41,066 bases of DNA from contig CAJOJC010000018.1 in assembly GCA_905234775.1 (NCBI GenBank), forward strand, positions 1 to 41,066, in the 5' to 3' direction. Positions within the stretch are counted from its first letter, which is position 1. Each line of letters opens with the position of its first letter. The stretch comes from an uncultured Bacteroidales bacterium (GTDB taxonomy: Bacteria; Bacteroidota; Bacteroidia; Bacteroidales; UBA932). The position numbers were made by a program, and so were the translations under genes. Positions 20,933-28,746 of this stretch are shown piece after piece. The notes beneath the pieces are model-generated. The model saw only the letters and a program-made list of their open reading frames with translations, searched no databases and had not been told where the DNA came from.

Positions 20933-22238
20933 AAGAGACTTCCTCAAGATATCGGGTGCTGCCGCGGCTTCGGCCGGCCTGGCTGCCTGCGCCCCCAAGA
21001 CCTCTACCGTCGCCTCGGAGTCGAAGCAGTCGCTCGGTCCGGACCACATGGAGCAGCATTTTCCCGGGATCGGCCTTCTCGGCTTCGGAGCCATGCGCTG
21101 GCCCATGTCGGGCGATGAAATCGACCAGGACGCCGTCAATGAGATGGTGGACTATGCCCTCGCCCATGGCGTCAATTACTACGACACTGCGCCGGTCTAC
21201 CTGCGCGGAAAGAGCGAGCGCGCTACAGCCATCGCGCTGCTGCGCCACCCCCGCGAGAGCTACCTGATCGCAACCAAATGCTCGAACTTCCGCGGCCCGT
21301 GGACCTTCGAGCAGGGCCGGGACCTGTATCTCAAGTCGTTCGAGAACTTCGAGACGGACTACATAGATTATTATCTGCTCCACTCCCTTAGCGGCTACGC
21401 GTCGTTCAAGATGCGCTTCGAGGATACGGGGCTGATCGATTATTTCGTCCGGGAGCGCGAGGCGGGCCGTATCCGCCATCTCGGCTTTTCATTCCATGGC
21501 CCAGCCGAAGGTTTCGACGAGATGATGGCCCTCCACGACAAATACCACTGGGATTTCGTCCAGATTCAGATGAACTACAGCGACTGGACCCACGCCAAGC
21601 GCGATGTCAACGCTATCCACATGTACGAAAAGCTCACTGAGATGAACATCCCCATCGTCTTGATGGAACCCCTGCTCGGCGGCCGTCTCGCCACCCAGCC
21701 CGCTCCGATTACGGATATGTTGAAGGCAGAGCGCCCCGATAAGTCGGTAGCTTCGTGGGCCTTCCGCTTCGTAGGAAGCTTCCCTCAGATTATGTGCGTG
21801 CTCAGCGGTATGACGGTGATGGAACACCTGAAGGATAATCTGGATACCTATCTGGATTTCGAACCGCTTTCGCAGGAGGAGTTCCGCCTGTTGGAGGAGG
21901 TCGCGATAAGGATGAACGAATATCCTCAGGTAGAATGTAACGACTGTAAGTACTGTCTGCCTTGTCCTTACGGCATCGATATTCCCGGCGTGTTCAAGTT
22001 CTACAACGACAACATCAAGGCTGGGACTTATGTAGTCAGCTTAGAGCAGAAACACTACGCGAAGGTCCGCAAGAAATACCTTCTGGAATACAACAAGGCC
22101 GTCCCGAGTGTCCGTCAGGCAGACCACTGTATCGGCTGCAAGCAGTGTCTGGAGACCTGTCCCCAGCAGCTCAACATTCCGGAAGAGCTCCGGCGAATCG
22201 ACCAGTACATCGAGTCCCTGAAGCAGGAGAAGCTCTAG
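20925..22238 (+). CDS. Aldo/keto reductase with Tat-lipoprotein signal and ferredoxin tail
   Basis: 437 aa. The N terminus MDRRDFLKISGAAAASAGLA followed by Cys22 is a twin-arginine signal with a lipobox, so the protein should be exported folded and anchored. The AKR barrel carries the tetrad Asp87 and Tyr92 (NYYDTAPVYLRGKSE), Lys118 (IATKCSNF) and His153 (DYYLLHSLSG). The C terminus has two Cys clusters of a 4Fe-4S ferredoxin (CNDCKYCLPCPYGIDIP and CIGCKQCLETCPQQLNIPEE). It likely reduces a carbonyl or related substrate using electrons from the polyferredoxin encoded just upstream (8-bp overlap). The stop codon interlocks with that of the opposing nitroreductase in a CTAG. Confidence 0.9.
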   Translation: MDRRDFLKISGAAAASAGLAACAPKTSTVASESKQSLGPDHMEQHFPGIGLLGFGAMRWPMSGDEIDQDAVNEMVDYALAHGVNYYDTAPVYLRGKSERATAIALLRHPRESYLIATKCSNFRGPWTFEQGRDLYLKSFENFETDYIDYYLLHSLSGYASFKMRFEDTGLIDYFVREREAGRIRHLGFSFHGPAEGFDEMMALHDKYHWDFVQIQMNYSDWTHAKRDVNAIHMYEKLTEMNIPIVLMEPLLGGRLATQPAPITDMLKAERPDKSVASWAFRFVGSFPQIMCVLSGMTVMEHLKDNLDTYLDFEPLSQEEFRLLEEVAIRMNEYPQVECNDCKYCLPCPYGIDIPGVFKFYNDNIKAGTYVVSLEQKHYAKVRKKYLLEYNKAVPSVRQADHCIGCKQCLETCPQQLNIPEELRRIDQYIESLKQEKL

Positions 22239-22840
22239 TACTGGTTATAGTGGATCTTCTCTGGTTTCCACTTGTCTTTGGGCTGAGGGTTCTCGGCCGG
22301 GAAGCCGATAACGATAACACATAAAGTTGAGAGGTCGTCGGGAATTCCGAGGGCCTCTTTTACGATTTCCCCGCGGTCATCTTTGGCGGCGGTCCAGACT
22401 GCACCGAGTCCGAGGGCATGAGCTGCCAGAAGGATATTCTCAGTAGCTGCAGAGCAGTCGTCTACCCAGAAGATATTGTCCCACGGCTCGCCGTTGCGGC
22501 CGATCAGAGTGTTCTTTCCGCAGACAACGATTGCGAGCGGGGCCTGGGTGAGCATCTTCGCGTAGCGGAGCTTACCGGCGAGAGCGTCCATCGTCTCCCT
22601 GTTGTTGAGAACTACAAACTCCCACGGCTGAGAATTCATCGCGGTAGGCGCGGCCATTCCGGCGCGGAGCAGCTGCTCCACCATCTCCTGAGGAACGGGC
22701 TCGTCAGTAAACTGACGGATCGAGGTCCTGGTCATAATGTTGTCGAATACGGCCTTCTGGGCCTGTTCCTTAGAAATCTGCGTGTTTCCCCCGCAGGAAA
22801 TCGCGGCCAGCGCCGCCAATGCAAGTATAATTCGTTTCAT
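22235..22840 (-). CDS. Nitroreductase family lipoprotein
   Basis: 201 aa. Signal MKRIILALAALAAISC with lipobox Cys16, so unlike most nitroreductases it is membrane-anchored. The FMN-binding pattern is typical: TRTSIRQFTDEPVPQEMVEQ, then AAPTAMNSQPWEFVVL, DDCSAATENILLAAHALGLGAVW, and a final VIGFPAENPQPKDKW. Proteins of this family reduce nitro compounds, quinones or flavins with NAD(P)H; the substrate here is unknown. It converges on the reductase gene and shares a CTAG at the stops. Upstream on the minus strand TATCTTCG, one base off TAnnTTTG, lies seven bases before the ATG. Confidence 0.9.
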   Translation of the reverse strand: MKRIILALAALAAISCGGNTQISKEQAQKAVFDNIMTRTSIRQFTDEPVPQEMVEQLLRAGMAAPTAMNSQPWEFVVLNNRETMDALAGKLRYAKMLTQAPLAIVVCGKNTLIGRNGEPWDNIFWVDDCSAATENILLAAHALGLGAVWTAAKDDRGEIVKEALGIPDDLSTLCVIVIGFPAENPQPKDKWKPEKIHYNQY

Positions 22841-22847
22841 AACAGAG

Positions 22848-22855
22848 CGAAGATA
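22848..22855 (-). promoter_or_regulatory. Near-consensus -7 box of the nitroreductase gene
   Basis: TATCTTCG on the minus strand, one mismatch to TAnnTTTG, seven bases before the ATG at 22840. The spacing equals that of three other genes in this window. Confidence 0.4.
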
Positions 22856-22871
22856 GCAAAAAGAAATAAAA

Positions 22872-22927
22872 CCGTCACCCCCGACTTGATCGGGGGTCTA
22901 AGATGCCCGGTCGCTGCCGGGCATGAC
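22872..22927. repeat. REP-like double palindrome, intergenic copy
   Basis: Two adjacent palindromes: 22872-22899 (CCGTCACCCCCGAC ... ATCGGGGGTCT) and 22903-22927 (ATGCCCGG ... CCGGGCATGAC). Both are matched by similar palindromes inside pdxB at 37622-37699, so this is a dispersed element. It lies between the nitroreductase start and the rpsO promoter. Confidence 0.7.
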
Positions 22928-22938
22928 ATTCGAAAATA

Positions 22939-22970
22939 TTTGGTTATCACGAATTTATTCACTAAGTTTG
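22939..22970 (+). promoter_or_regulatory. Promoter of rpsO
   Basis: TTTG (22939-22942), 20 bases, then TAAGTTTG (22963-22970): a full match to the Bacteroidota -33/-7 consensus with normal spacing. Transcription should begin near 22978, giving a leader of about 50 bases. Confidence 0.75.
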
Positions 22971-22979
22971 CACGCTTTT

Positions 22980-22998
22980 TTGCGGGATGGGCCCGCAA
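22980..22998 (+). promoter_or_regulatory. Hairpin in the rpsO leader
   Basis: TTGCGGG (22980-22986) pairs with CCCGCAA (22992-22998). It lies at the predicted 5' end of the rpsO mRNA. S15 proteins regulate their own leaders in several bacteria, so an autoregulatory site is possible but not shown. Confidence 0.35.
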
Positions 22999-23028
22999 GC
23001 TAACTATAACAAACAAAACTTTTGCACT

Positions 23029-23304
23029 ATGGCAGAATATTTAATGCCTGAGAAAAAGCAAGAGATTTTCGCGAAGTACGGGAAGTCTAATAAAGACACC
23101 GGCTCTCCTGAGAGTCAAGTTGCTCTATTTTCCTACCGTATCGCTCATCTTACCGAGCACGTGAAGAAGAATAAGAAGGACGTCGTTACCCGCCGTTCTC
23201 TCCTTCGTCTCGTCGGTAAGCGTCGTCAGGTTCTGGATTACCTCCAGAAGGTCGACATCGAGAGGTACAGAAGCATTATCAAGGAATTGGGTCTCCGTCG
23301 ATAA
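23029..23304 (+). CDS. rpsO: 30S ribosomal protein S15
   Basis: 91 aa from ATG 23029 ([20 protein letters not shown]). S15 binds 16S rRNA in the small-subunit platform. The family signature is complete: [51 protein letters not shown] and the C terminus [13 protein letters not shown]. Length is normal for S15. An upstream in-frame ATG at 22987 overlaps the leader hairpin and is rejected. The gene is followed by a terminator and then pnp, the same order as the rpsO-pnp region of many bacteria. Confidence 0.97.
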   Translation: MAEYLMPEKKQEIFAKYGKSNKDTGSPESQVALFSYRIAHLTEHVKKNKKDVVTRRSLLRLVGKRRQVLDYLQKVDIERYRSIIKELGLRR

Positions 23305-23321
23305 GCTTAAAGATAGGAACA

Positions 23322-23354
23322 GGGGTGGTGCCCGGGTGGCGCCGCCCCTTTTTT
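23322..23354 (+). terminator. Terminator between rpsO and pnp
   Basis: An 11-bp stem with two G-U pairs (GGGGTGGTGCC at 23322-23332, GGCGCCGCCCC at 23338-23348) followed by six Ts. It lies 17 bases after the rpsO stop. Confidence 0.75.
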
Positions 23355-23368
23355 GAAAGAATGCACTA

Positions 23369-23385
23369 ACCCGGACGGTCCGGGT
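23369..23385 (+). promoter_or_regulatory. Palindrome in the pnp leader
   Basis: ACCCGGAC, G, GTCCGGGT: a perfect 17-base palindrome 29 bases before the pnp ATG. In E. coli a leader hairpin of pnp is cut by RNase III and lets PNPase control its own mRNA; a similar role here is only an inference. No TAnnTTTG box lies nearby, so pnp may rely on read-through from rpsO. Confidence 0.4.
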
Positions 23386-23414
23386 ATGAAGCAATATAAA
23401 GACGCAATAAAAGC

Positions 23415-25829
23415 ATGAACGTAATCAACAAGAAGATCGAACTCGCGGACGGCCGCGTGATCGAGATCGAGACCGGCAAACTGGCCAAGCAGGCCGCCGG
23501 ATCCGCTGTCGTGAAGATGGGTGGCACTATGCTTCTCGCCACCGTGACAGCCGCTACCGAAGTGAAGGAAGGCACCGACTTTATGCCCCTCACAGTAGAC
23601 TACAAAGAAAAGTATTATGCCGCAGGACGCTTCCCCGGCGGATTTATGAAGAGGGAAGGGAAGTCGAGCGACTATGAGATCCTCATCAGCCGCCTGATCG
23701 ACCGCCCCATCAGGCCTCTCTGGCCGGATGATTTCCACCTGGAAGTGTTCGTGAACGTTACCCTTATCTCGGCTGAGAAAGATATCCAGCCGGATGCTCT
23801 CGCAGGTCTTGCAGCATCTTGCGCCCTCGCAACCAGCGACCTCCCGTTCGGAGGCCCTATCGGCGAGGTCCGCGTCTGCCGCATCGACGGCCAGTTCGTC
23901 ATCAACCCTACCTTCACCGAGATGGAGAAGGCTGATCTCGAGCTCATGGTCGCCGCTACCGAGGAGAACATCATGATGGTCGAAGGCGAAATGAAGGAAG
24001 TCTCCGAGCACGACATGCTCGAGGCTATCAAGTTCGCCCACGAAGAGATCAAGAAGCACTGCCGCGTACAGAAAGAGCTCATGCATGAGCTTGGTACCGA
24101 CGTCAACAAGCGCGATTATCCCCACGACGAGCAGGACGAAGAGCTCCGCGCCGCCGTTAAGGATTTCTGCTATCCTAAGTGCTACGAGCTCGCGAAGTCT
24201 GCGAAGCCCAAGCACGAGCGTGAGGACGGCTTCAAGGCTATCCTTGACGAGTTCATCGCCACTATCCCCGAGCCCGCAAGCCTCGAGGAGAAGCCTGCCT
24301 ACGACCTGAAGGTTGTTCTGGCAAGCCGCTACTATCACGACGTAGAGAAAGAGGCCATGCGCAACATGATCCTCGACGAAGGCCTCAGGCTCGACGGCCG
24401 TAAGACAGACGAAGTTCGCCCGATCTGGTGCGAAGTCGACTATCTGCCTTGCGCCCACGGTTCCGCTATCTTCACCCGTGGTGAGACCCAGTCGCTCGCG
24501 ACCGTCACCCTCGGAACCAAGATGGACATGAAGGAGATGGACGAGGTCCTTATCCAGGACGACCAGCAGTTCGTGCTCCACTATAACTTCCCTCCGTTCG
24601 CGACAGGCGAAGCTAAGCCCCAGAGGGGTGTCGGCCGCCGCGAAATCGGCCATGGAAACCTCGCAATGCGCGCTCTCAAGCCCGTCATCCCGATGGCTCC
24701 CGAGAACCCGTACGCAATCCGCGTTGTCTCCGATATCCTTGAGAGCAACGGTTCGTCGTCGATGGCTTCGGTCTGCGGCGGCTGCCTCGCACTCATGGAT
24801 GCAGGTGTTAAGATCAAGAAGATGGTAGCAGGTGTGGCCATGGGCCTCATCACCGATGCCGAGCGCCCGAATGACCGTTACGCCATCCTTACCGATATCC
24901 TCGGAGACGAGGATCACCTCGGCGATATGGACTTCAAGGTCACCGGTACCGCAGACGGTATTACCGCTACCCAGATGGATATCAAGGTCGACGGACTCTC
25001 CTACGCAGTCCTTGAGCAGGCTCTCGAGCAGGCTCGTCAGGGCCGCCTCCATATCATGGGCGAGATGAAGAAGACCATCAGCGAGCCTCGCGAAGACTAC
25101 AAGCCTTTCGTTCCTCGCATCCAGCAGCTCATCGTCGCTTCCGAGTTCATCGGTGCCATCATCGGCAAGGGCGGCGAGACTATCCAGAAGATCCAGAAAG
25201 AGACAGGCGCAACTATCAACATCGACGAAGAACCCAATCCGAACGGAGAGGGAACAGTCGGAGTTGTCGACATCGCTTCGAACGACGCAGTTGCAATGCA
25301 GAAGGCTCTCGATTGGATTAAGGGTATCTGCGCAGTTCCCGAGGTCGGTACGGTTTATCACGGCCGCGTAGTCTCCATCCTCGAGTTCGGCGCCTTCATC
25401 GAGATCCTCCCCGGTAAGGAAGGCCTCCTCCACGTCAGCGAAATCGCATGGACCAAGACCGAAAAGGTTGAGGACGTGCTGAAGGTTGGCGACGAGGTCG
25501 ATGTCAAGCTCCTCGAGATCGATGCGAAGACCGGAAAGATGCGCCTCTCGATGCGCGCTCTTACCGAGAAGCCCGAGGGATATGTAGAGCCGAAACCGCG
25601 CGAGCGTGGCCCGCGTCGCGAAGGTGGCGAGCGCCGTGGAGGCGATCGCGGACCTCGCGGTGAGCGCTCCGAGCGCGGCGAGCGTGGTCCCCGCAGGGAC
25701 GGAGATCGTCGCGACGACCGTCGCGGAGGTTCCGACCGCGGTCCGCGCCGCACCTTCGGCCCTCGCCACGAAGACGCCCCCGCCCCCAGCGTGGACGACT
25801 TCAAGGAGCCCGCAGAAGAAATCTTCTAG
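23415..25829 (+). CDS. pnp: Polynucleotide phosphorylase
   Basis: 804 aa. It degrades RNA 3' to 5' with phosphate and takes part in RNA turnover. Order: RNase PH domain 1 ([37 protein letters not shown]), helical linker, RNase PH domain 2 ([40 protein letters not shown]), KH domain ([20 protein letters not shown]) and S1 domain ([20 protein letters not shown]). The last ~85 residues are an Arg/Gly/Asp-rich disordered tail ([20 protein letters not shown]) that makes the protein about 90 residues longer than the usual ~710. Such tails often bind RNA. A strong terminator follows. Confidence 0.97.
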   Translation: MNVINKKIELADGRVIEIETGKLAKQAAGSAVVKMGGTMLLATVTAATEVKEGTDFMPLTVDYKEKYYAAGRFPGGFMKREGKSSDYEILISRLIDRPIRPLWPDDFHLEVFVNVTLISAEKDIQPDALAGLAASCALATSDLPFGGPIGEVRVCRIDGQFVINPTFTEMEKADLELMVAATEENIMMVEGEMKEVSEHDMLEAIKFAHEEIKKHCRVQKELMHELGTDVNKRDYPHDEQDEELRAAVKDFCYPKCYELAKSAKPKHEREDGFKAILDEFIATIPEPASLEEKPAYDLKVVLASRYYHDVEKEAMRNMILDEGLRLDGRKTDEVRPIWCEVDYLPCAHGSAIFTRGETQSLATVTLGTKMDMKEMDEVLIQDDQQFVLHYNFPPFATGEAKPQRGVGRREIGHGNLAMRALKPVIPMAPENPYAIRVVSDILESNGSSSMASVCGGCLALMDAGVKIKKMVAGVAMGLITDAERPNDRYAILTDILGDEDHLGDMDFKVTGTADGITATQMDIKVDGLSYAVLEQALEQARQGRLHIMGEMKKTISEPREDYKPFVPRIQQLIVASEFIGAIIGKGGETIQKIQKETGATINIDEEPNPNGEGTVGVVDIASNDAVAMQKALDWIKGICAVPEVGTVYHGRVVSILEFGAFIEILPGKEGLLHVSEIAWTKTEKVEDVLKVGDEVDVKLLEIDAKTGKMRLSMRALTEKPEGYVEPKPRERGPRREGGERRGGDRGPRGERSERGERGPRRDGDRRDDRRGGSDRGPRRTFGPRHEDAPAPSVDDFKEPAEEIF

Positions 25830-25869
25830 CATTCCCGGATGAGACCCCGTGTCTCTTCCCTCCAAATTA

Positions 25870-25903
25870 ATTACTCCGCCCCTCCGGGTGGAGTAATTTT
25901 TTT
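25870..25903 (+). terminator. Terminator of pnp
   Basis: ATTACTCCGCC (25870-25880) and GGTGGAGTAAT (25887-25897) form an 11-bp stem with one G-U pair, loop CCTCCG, followed by TTTTTT. Confidence 0.85.
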
Positions 25904-25967
25904 GCCCGTTTTGCGGAAGGCCCCTGTCTATTCGCTTGCAGGGTGTGGCGATCGCCCTCCGCAATTC

Positions 25968-26033
25968 GGGTGATAGCCACGTTTTGGGCCTTTTTCGCTC
26001 CCATCACCCACTGCGCGAGGGGTGATAGCCACG
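25968..26033. repeat. Pair of 14-base direct repeats
   Basis: GGGTGATAGCCACG occurs at 25968-25981 and 26020-26033, 52 bases apart. A partial reverse match (CATCACCC) lies between them. Origin unknown. Confidence 0.6.
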
Positions 26034-26154
26034 CTCACTGCCTTCATCCCCCAGTATCCTACCCTCCATCGCGCCACGCCGAGCGGGAGAGACCGCCCGA
26101 AGGACCTGCGGCCGCTCCTGACGATTAGCAAGTCGCGACCGGGAGTGTCCGCCA

Positions 26155-26726
26155 GGTACGATTTTGTCGAAGATCGCTCCTAAGGCCGCTCGCGGCCTCT
26201 CTCGACCCTTCGAAAAAATCGTCCCCAACTTTTTAGCCCGCGCGGGTTCGGCGTTTCGATAAACAATAAGGCTCAACCCCTCGCGACAACATCCCTGCCG
26301 GGGGCTCAGAATATATATTCGAACGGGAGGGAAAGCGCGAATGCTTCGCGCCGTTGGGTGGATATGCCTGTATTACAGCAAATTGCTTAAATCAAACTCC
26401 GAATATTTCCGACTTTGATTTATATAATTATCTGTAAATCAACAAGTTCCACCCGACGGCACTAATGGTAGACCAGTCGAGTGTGCGGTGTCCCGACCGA
26501 ATACCCACTACCGACTCCCACTACCGCTGGAATATATATTCCCCCAGCCAGCTCACTCCCCGCGAAGGGTAGGACATCCTTTGCGCAGTACCGCTTCACT
26601 CGCGGCGTCAGAAACAATCGGGGACGATTTTTTCGAAGGGTTGAGAGAGGTCGCGGACGCCCAGGCGAGCAACTGGCAAGCGCACCCGCGAGCGACCTCA
26701 GGAAGGGACTTCGACAAAATCGTACC
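26155..26726. repeat. Nested inverted-repeat (foldback or MITE-like) element
   Basis: The outer 18 bases GGTACGATTTTGTCGAAG (26155-26172) recur inverted at 26709-26726, and a 21-base match (26206-26226) recurs inverted at 26620-26640. Inside are two identical GAATATATATTC palindromes (26309-26320, 26530-26541), an inner 12-base pair with one mismatch (26351-26362, 26448-26459) and an 8-base pair AAATCAAA/TTTGATTT (26389-26396, 26414-26421). All are roughly centred near 26405-26440. No transposase gene is present. Alternatively the two outer arms are separate copies of one quasi-palindromic repeat. Confidence 0.65.
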
Positions 26727-26784
26727 AACCTTTAACCCTTCGCGCTTCCACTCCCGCCCAGGCGTCAGCCAATGTAGGCCCGTG

Positions 26785-26886
26785 GCGCCAAAATCCCCGA
26801 AAATAGCGCCGGAGAGGAGAAATAACAGTCATTCCGCGCCAAAATCGCCCAAAATAGCGCCGGAAGACGAAATATTCTGCGAGTCA
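26785..26886. repeat. Two tandem 51-base repeats
   Basis: A unit beginning GCGCCAAAATC and containing AAAATAGCGCCGGA occurs at 26785-26835 and again at 26836-26886 with a few differences. Each unit can form a GCGC/GCGC-type stem. It ends about 30 bases before the -7 box of the next gene. Confidence 0.65.
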
Positions 26887-26913
26887 GCTGAAAAACCAAG
26901 AGCAATTATTGAG

Positions 26914-26921
26914 TATCTTTG
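26914..26921 (+). promoter_or_regulatory. -7 box of the YbaK-type gene (leaderless layout)
   Basis: TATCTTTG fits TAnnTTTG and lies exactly seven bases before the ATG at 26929, the same sequence and spacing as before the polyferredoxin gene at 19445. Confidence 0.55.
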
Positions 26922-26928
26922 CGTAGAG

Positions 26929-27411
26929 ATGGCGACAGGACAACATATTGCGAAGACGAATGCGGCACGGCTGCTGGAGGCGGCGGGGGTGTCGTTCGAG
27001 TTGGTCCCTTATGAGTTCGACGAGAACAATCTCGCCGCGGACCATGTTGCAGAGCAGCTCGGAGAGCCTATTGAGCAGGTCTTCAAGACTCTTGTTCTGA
27101 GAGGTGACCGTAACGGGCTGTTCGTATGTGTAATGCCAGGAGATATGGAGGTTGACCTGAAGGTCGCGGCAAAGATTTCAGGAAACAAATCCGCCGCGAT
27201 GATCCATATGAAGGAGCTTCTTCCTGAGACCGGTTACATCCGCGGCGGTTGCTCGCCAATAGGTATGAAAAAGCCCCTTCCGACTTTTATCCACGAATCT
27301 GCGCTTCTCTACGATTACATCTATATCAGCGCCGGTGTCCGCGGCCTCCAATTCAAGATTAATCCGGAGGACCTTATCTCCTTTGTCGGCGCTGAATTGT
27401 ATCCTCTATAG
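26929..27411 (+). CDS. ybaK: YbaK/EbsC-type aminoacyl-tRNA deacylase
   Basis: 160 aa from ATG 26929, supported by the -7 box seven bases upstream; the longer open frame (to 26488) is repeat DNA. The family hydrolyses mischarged tRNA, in YbaK chiefly Cys-tRNA(Pro), in the cytoplasm. Signatures: KTNAARLLEAAGVSFELVPY, the EQVFKTLVLRGDRNG block with the conserved Lys, FVCVMPGDMEVDLKVAAKIS, GYIRGGCSPIGMKKPLPTFI and the C-terminal ISAGVRGLQFKINPEDL. Length matches YbaK (about 160). It stands alone between repeat DNA and the polysaccharide locus. Confidence 0.93.
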   Translation: MATGQHIAKTNAARLLEAAGVSFELVPYEFDENNLAADHVAEQLGEPIEQVFKTLVLRGDRNGLFVCVMPGDMEVDLKVAAKISGNKSAAMIHMKELLPETGYIRGGCSPIGMKKPLPTFIHESALLYDYIYISAGVRGLQFKINPEDLISFVGAELYPL

Positions 27412-27467
27412 CTTCAGCCGTTCGACAGGCTTCACTGTAAGGCCGGTGAGGGACAAGTAGAATAACT

Positions 27468-27556
27468 CCATTTTTGTCCATATTGAATCCGTTTTAGTCC
27501 AAAAATGGCTAATCTGGATGGGGTTGAGGTAGGATAACTGAATATTATCCCTACCT
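27468..27556. promoter_or_regulatory. Two inverted repeats upstream of the polysaccharide locus
   Basis: CCATTTTTG (27468-27476) and CAAAAATGG (27500-27508) form a perfect 9-bp repeat; AGGTAGGATAA (27527-27537) and TTATCCCTACCT (27545-27556) form an 11-bp repeat with one extra base. They lie 34-122 bases before the first gene and may be operator sites or leader structures. TATTATTG (27565-27572) is a weak -7 candidate. The region 27412-27589 holds no gene. Confidence 0.45.
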
Positions 27557-27589
27557 TGATTCCCTATTATTGGATTAACCACACGATTA

Positions 27590-28746
27590 ATGAGACGGAT
27601 TACCCTTTTCCCGTTGCTGCTGCTCTCTTTTCTGAGCCTCAGTTGCGACCCGAGACCAGACACTCAGCCTAAAGACAAGCCGCTTGAGCTCGCGGACTTG
27701 ATCGACCCTGCGGCAACTCAGTTGACCCGCAACCTTCATCAGAATCTATGGAAGCTGATGGAGAAGGGAACGATGTTCGGAACAGCGGAGTAAAGTGGTT
27801 CGATACCGACGGCAGCGCCTCCAACTCAGATACCAAGTACCTTACGGGAAGCCATCCCGCCGTCTGCGGATGGGAAATCAGCGGCATTGAGATTGACGAT
27901 GAGCTCAACATCGACGGCGAAGACTTCGATGATATCCGGGCCCATATCAAACAGGCATACCGCAGGGGTGCGGTGAACACAATGTCGTGGCACTGCCACA
28001 ACCCCGTCAGCGACGGCAACTCGTGGGACGGCACCCGCGCGGTCTATGCAATCATCCCCGGAGGCGACCTCAACGCGAAGTTCAACGGCTATCTCGACCG
28101 TGTCGCCGCGTTCATCTCCAGCCTCACGACCGACAGCGGCGAGCTCATTCCCATTATCTTCCGCCCTTGGCACGAACACACCGGCTCGGGCTTCTGGTGG
28201 GGCAAGGGCAACGCCAGCCGCGACGAGTTCGTAGCCCTCTGGCAATACACCGTCCATTATCTCAATGAAGAAAAAGGGCTCCACAATCTTATCTGGGCAT
28301 ACTCTCCGGATATGACACACATATCTTCCCGCACCGACTACCTTGAGTATTGGCCTGGCGACGAGTATATAGACATACTCGGCCTGGATGCCTATGACCG
28401 AGACGGAGCCAACTACGGCCACAAGGGCCTGCAGCTCGTCCGTCTCGGCAACGTCATAGCGGCCGAGAAGAACAAGATGTTCGCTCTTACAGAAACGGGC
28501 CTTGAGAACAATAACCCCGACGAATCCGCCTACTACAACAAGAAGTGGTGGACTCAGATGCTTTACCACATCTTCAGCGGGCAGAGAGTGTCATTCGCCC
28601 TCGTCTGGAGGAACGGCGATTTCCCGCGAAACGGCGGACATTACTTCAACGCCTGGCGTGGCTGCTACTCCGAAGACGACTTCAAGTCCTTCGCCCAGAA
28701 GAAAGACGTCTTGCTCGAGAGTGACCTCCCTAATATGTACGAGTAA
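27590..28746 (+). pseudogene. GH26 beta-mannanase-like lipoprotein, frame broken by deletion
   Basis: The 5' part (27590-27793) encodes a lipoprotein signal with Cys19 (LSFLSLSC) and the start of a GH26 domain, NLHQNLWKLMEKGTMFG, then runs into a stop. The rest continues in another frame from about 27780: NSGVKWFDTDGSASNSDTKY to the stop at 28744-28746, with the acid/base Glu (RPWHEHTGSGFWWG) and nucleophile Glu (FALTETGLEN) intact. The HQDxxxYG stretch that normally follows MFG is missing, so a deletion of about 22 or 25 bases fits better than one lost base. Such enzymes cut beta-mannans on the cell surface; this copy is probably inactive. Its stop overlaps the next start by one base (TAATG). 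Confidence 0.8.

Larger units (their letters stand above)
25830..26928. other. Long non-coding, repeat-filled region
   Basis: About 1.1 kb between pnp and the YbaK-type gene with no credible gene; the frames open here have unnatural composition and overlap repeats. In order it holds the pnp terminator, a pair of direct repeats (25968-26033), a nested inverted structure (26155-26726), a 51-base tandem repeat (26785-26886) and the -7 box of the next gene. No RNA family is recognised, but a structured RNA cannot be excluded. Confidence 0.75.

Noticed and set aside
19448..21139. 563-codon open frame on the minus strand opposite polyferredoxin and reductase
   Set aside because: Low-complexity Ala/Asp/Arg composition typical of an antisense frame; the plus-strand genes have clear motifs.
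23307..25964. 885-codon open frame on the minus strand opposite pnp
   Set aside because: It mirrors the high-GC codon pattern of pnp, has no family resemblance, and pnp is certain.
26004..26276. 90-codon minus-strand frame in the repeat region
   Set aside because: It lies across palindromic repeats, with no start signal or recognisable domain.
26785..26886. Possible CRISPR array
   Set aside because: Only two units, directly adjacent with no unique spacers between short repeats, and no cas genes nearby.
26488..26928. N-terminal extension of the YbaK-type protein
   Set aside because: It is made of repeat DNA, and the -7 box lies seven bases before the internal ATG at 26929, which also gives the normal family length.
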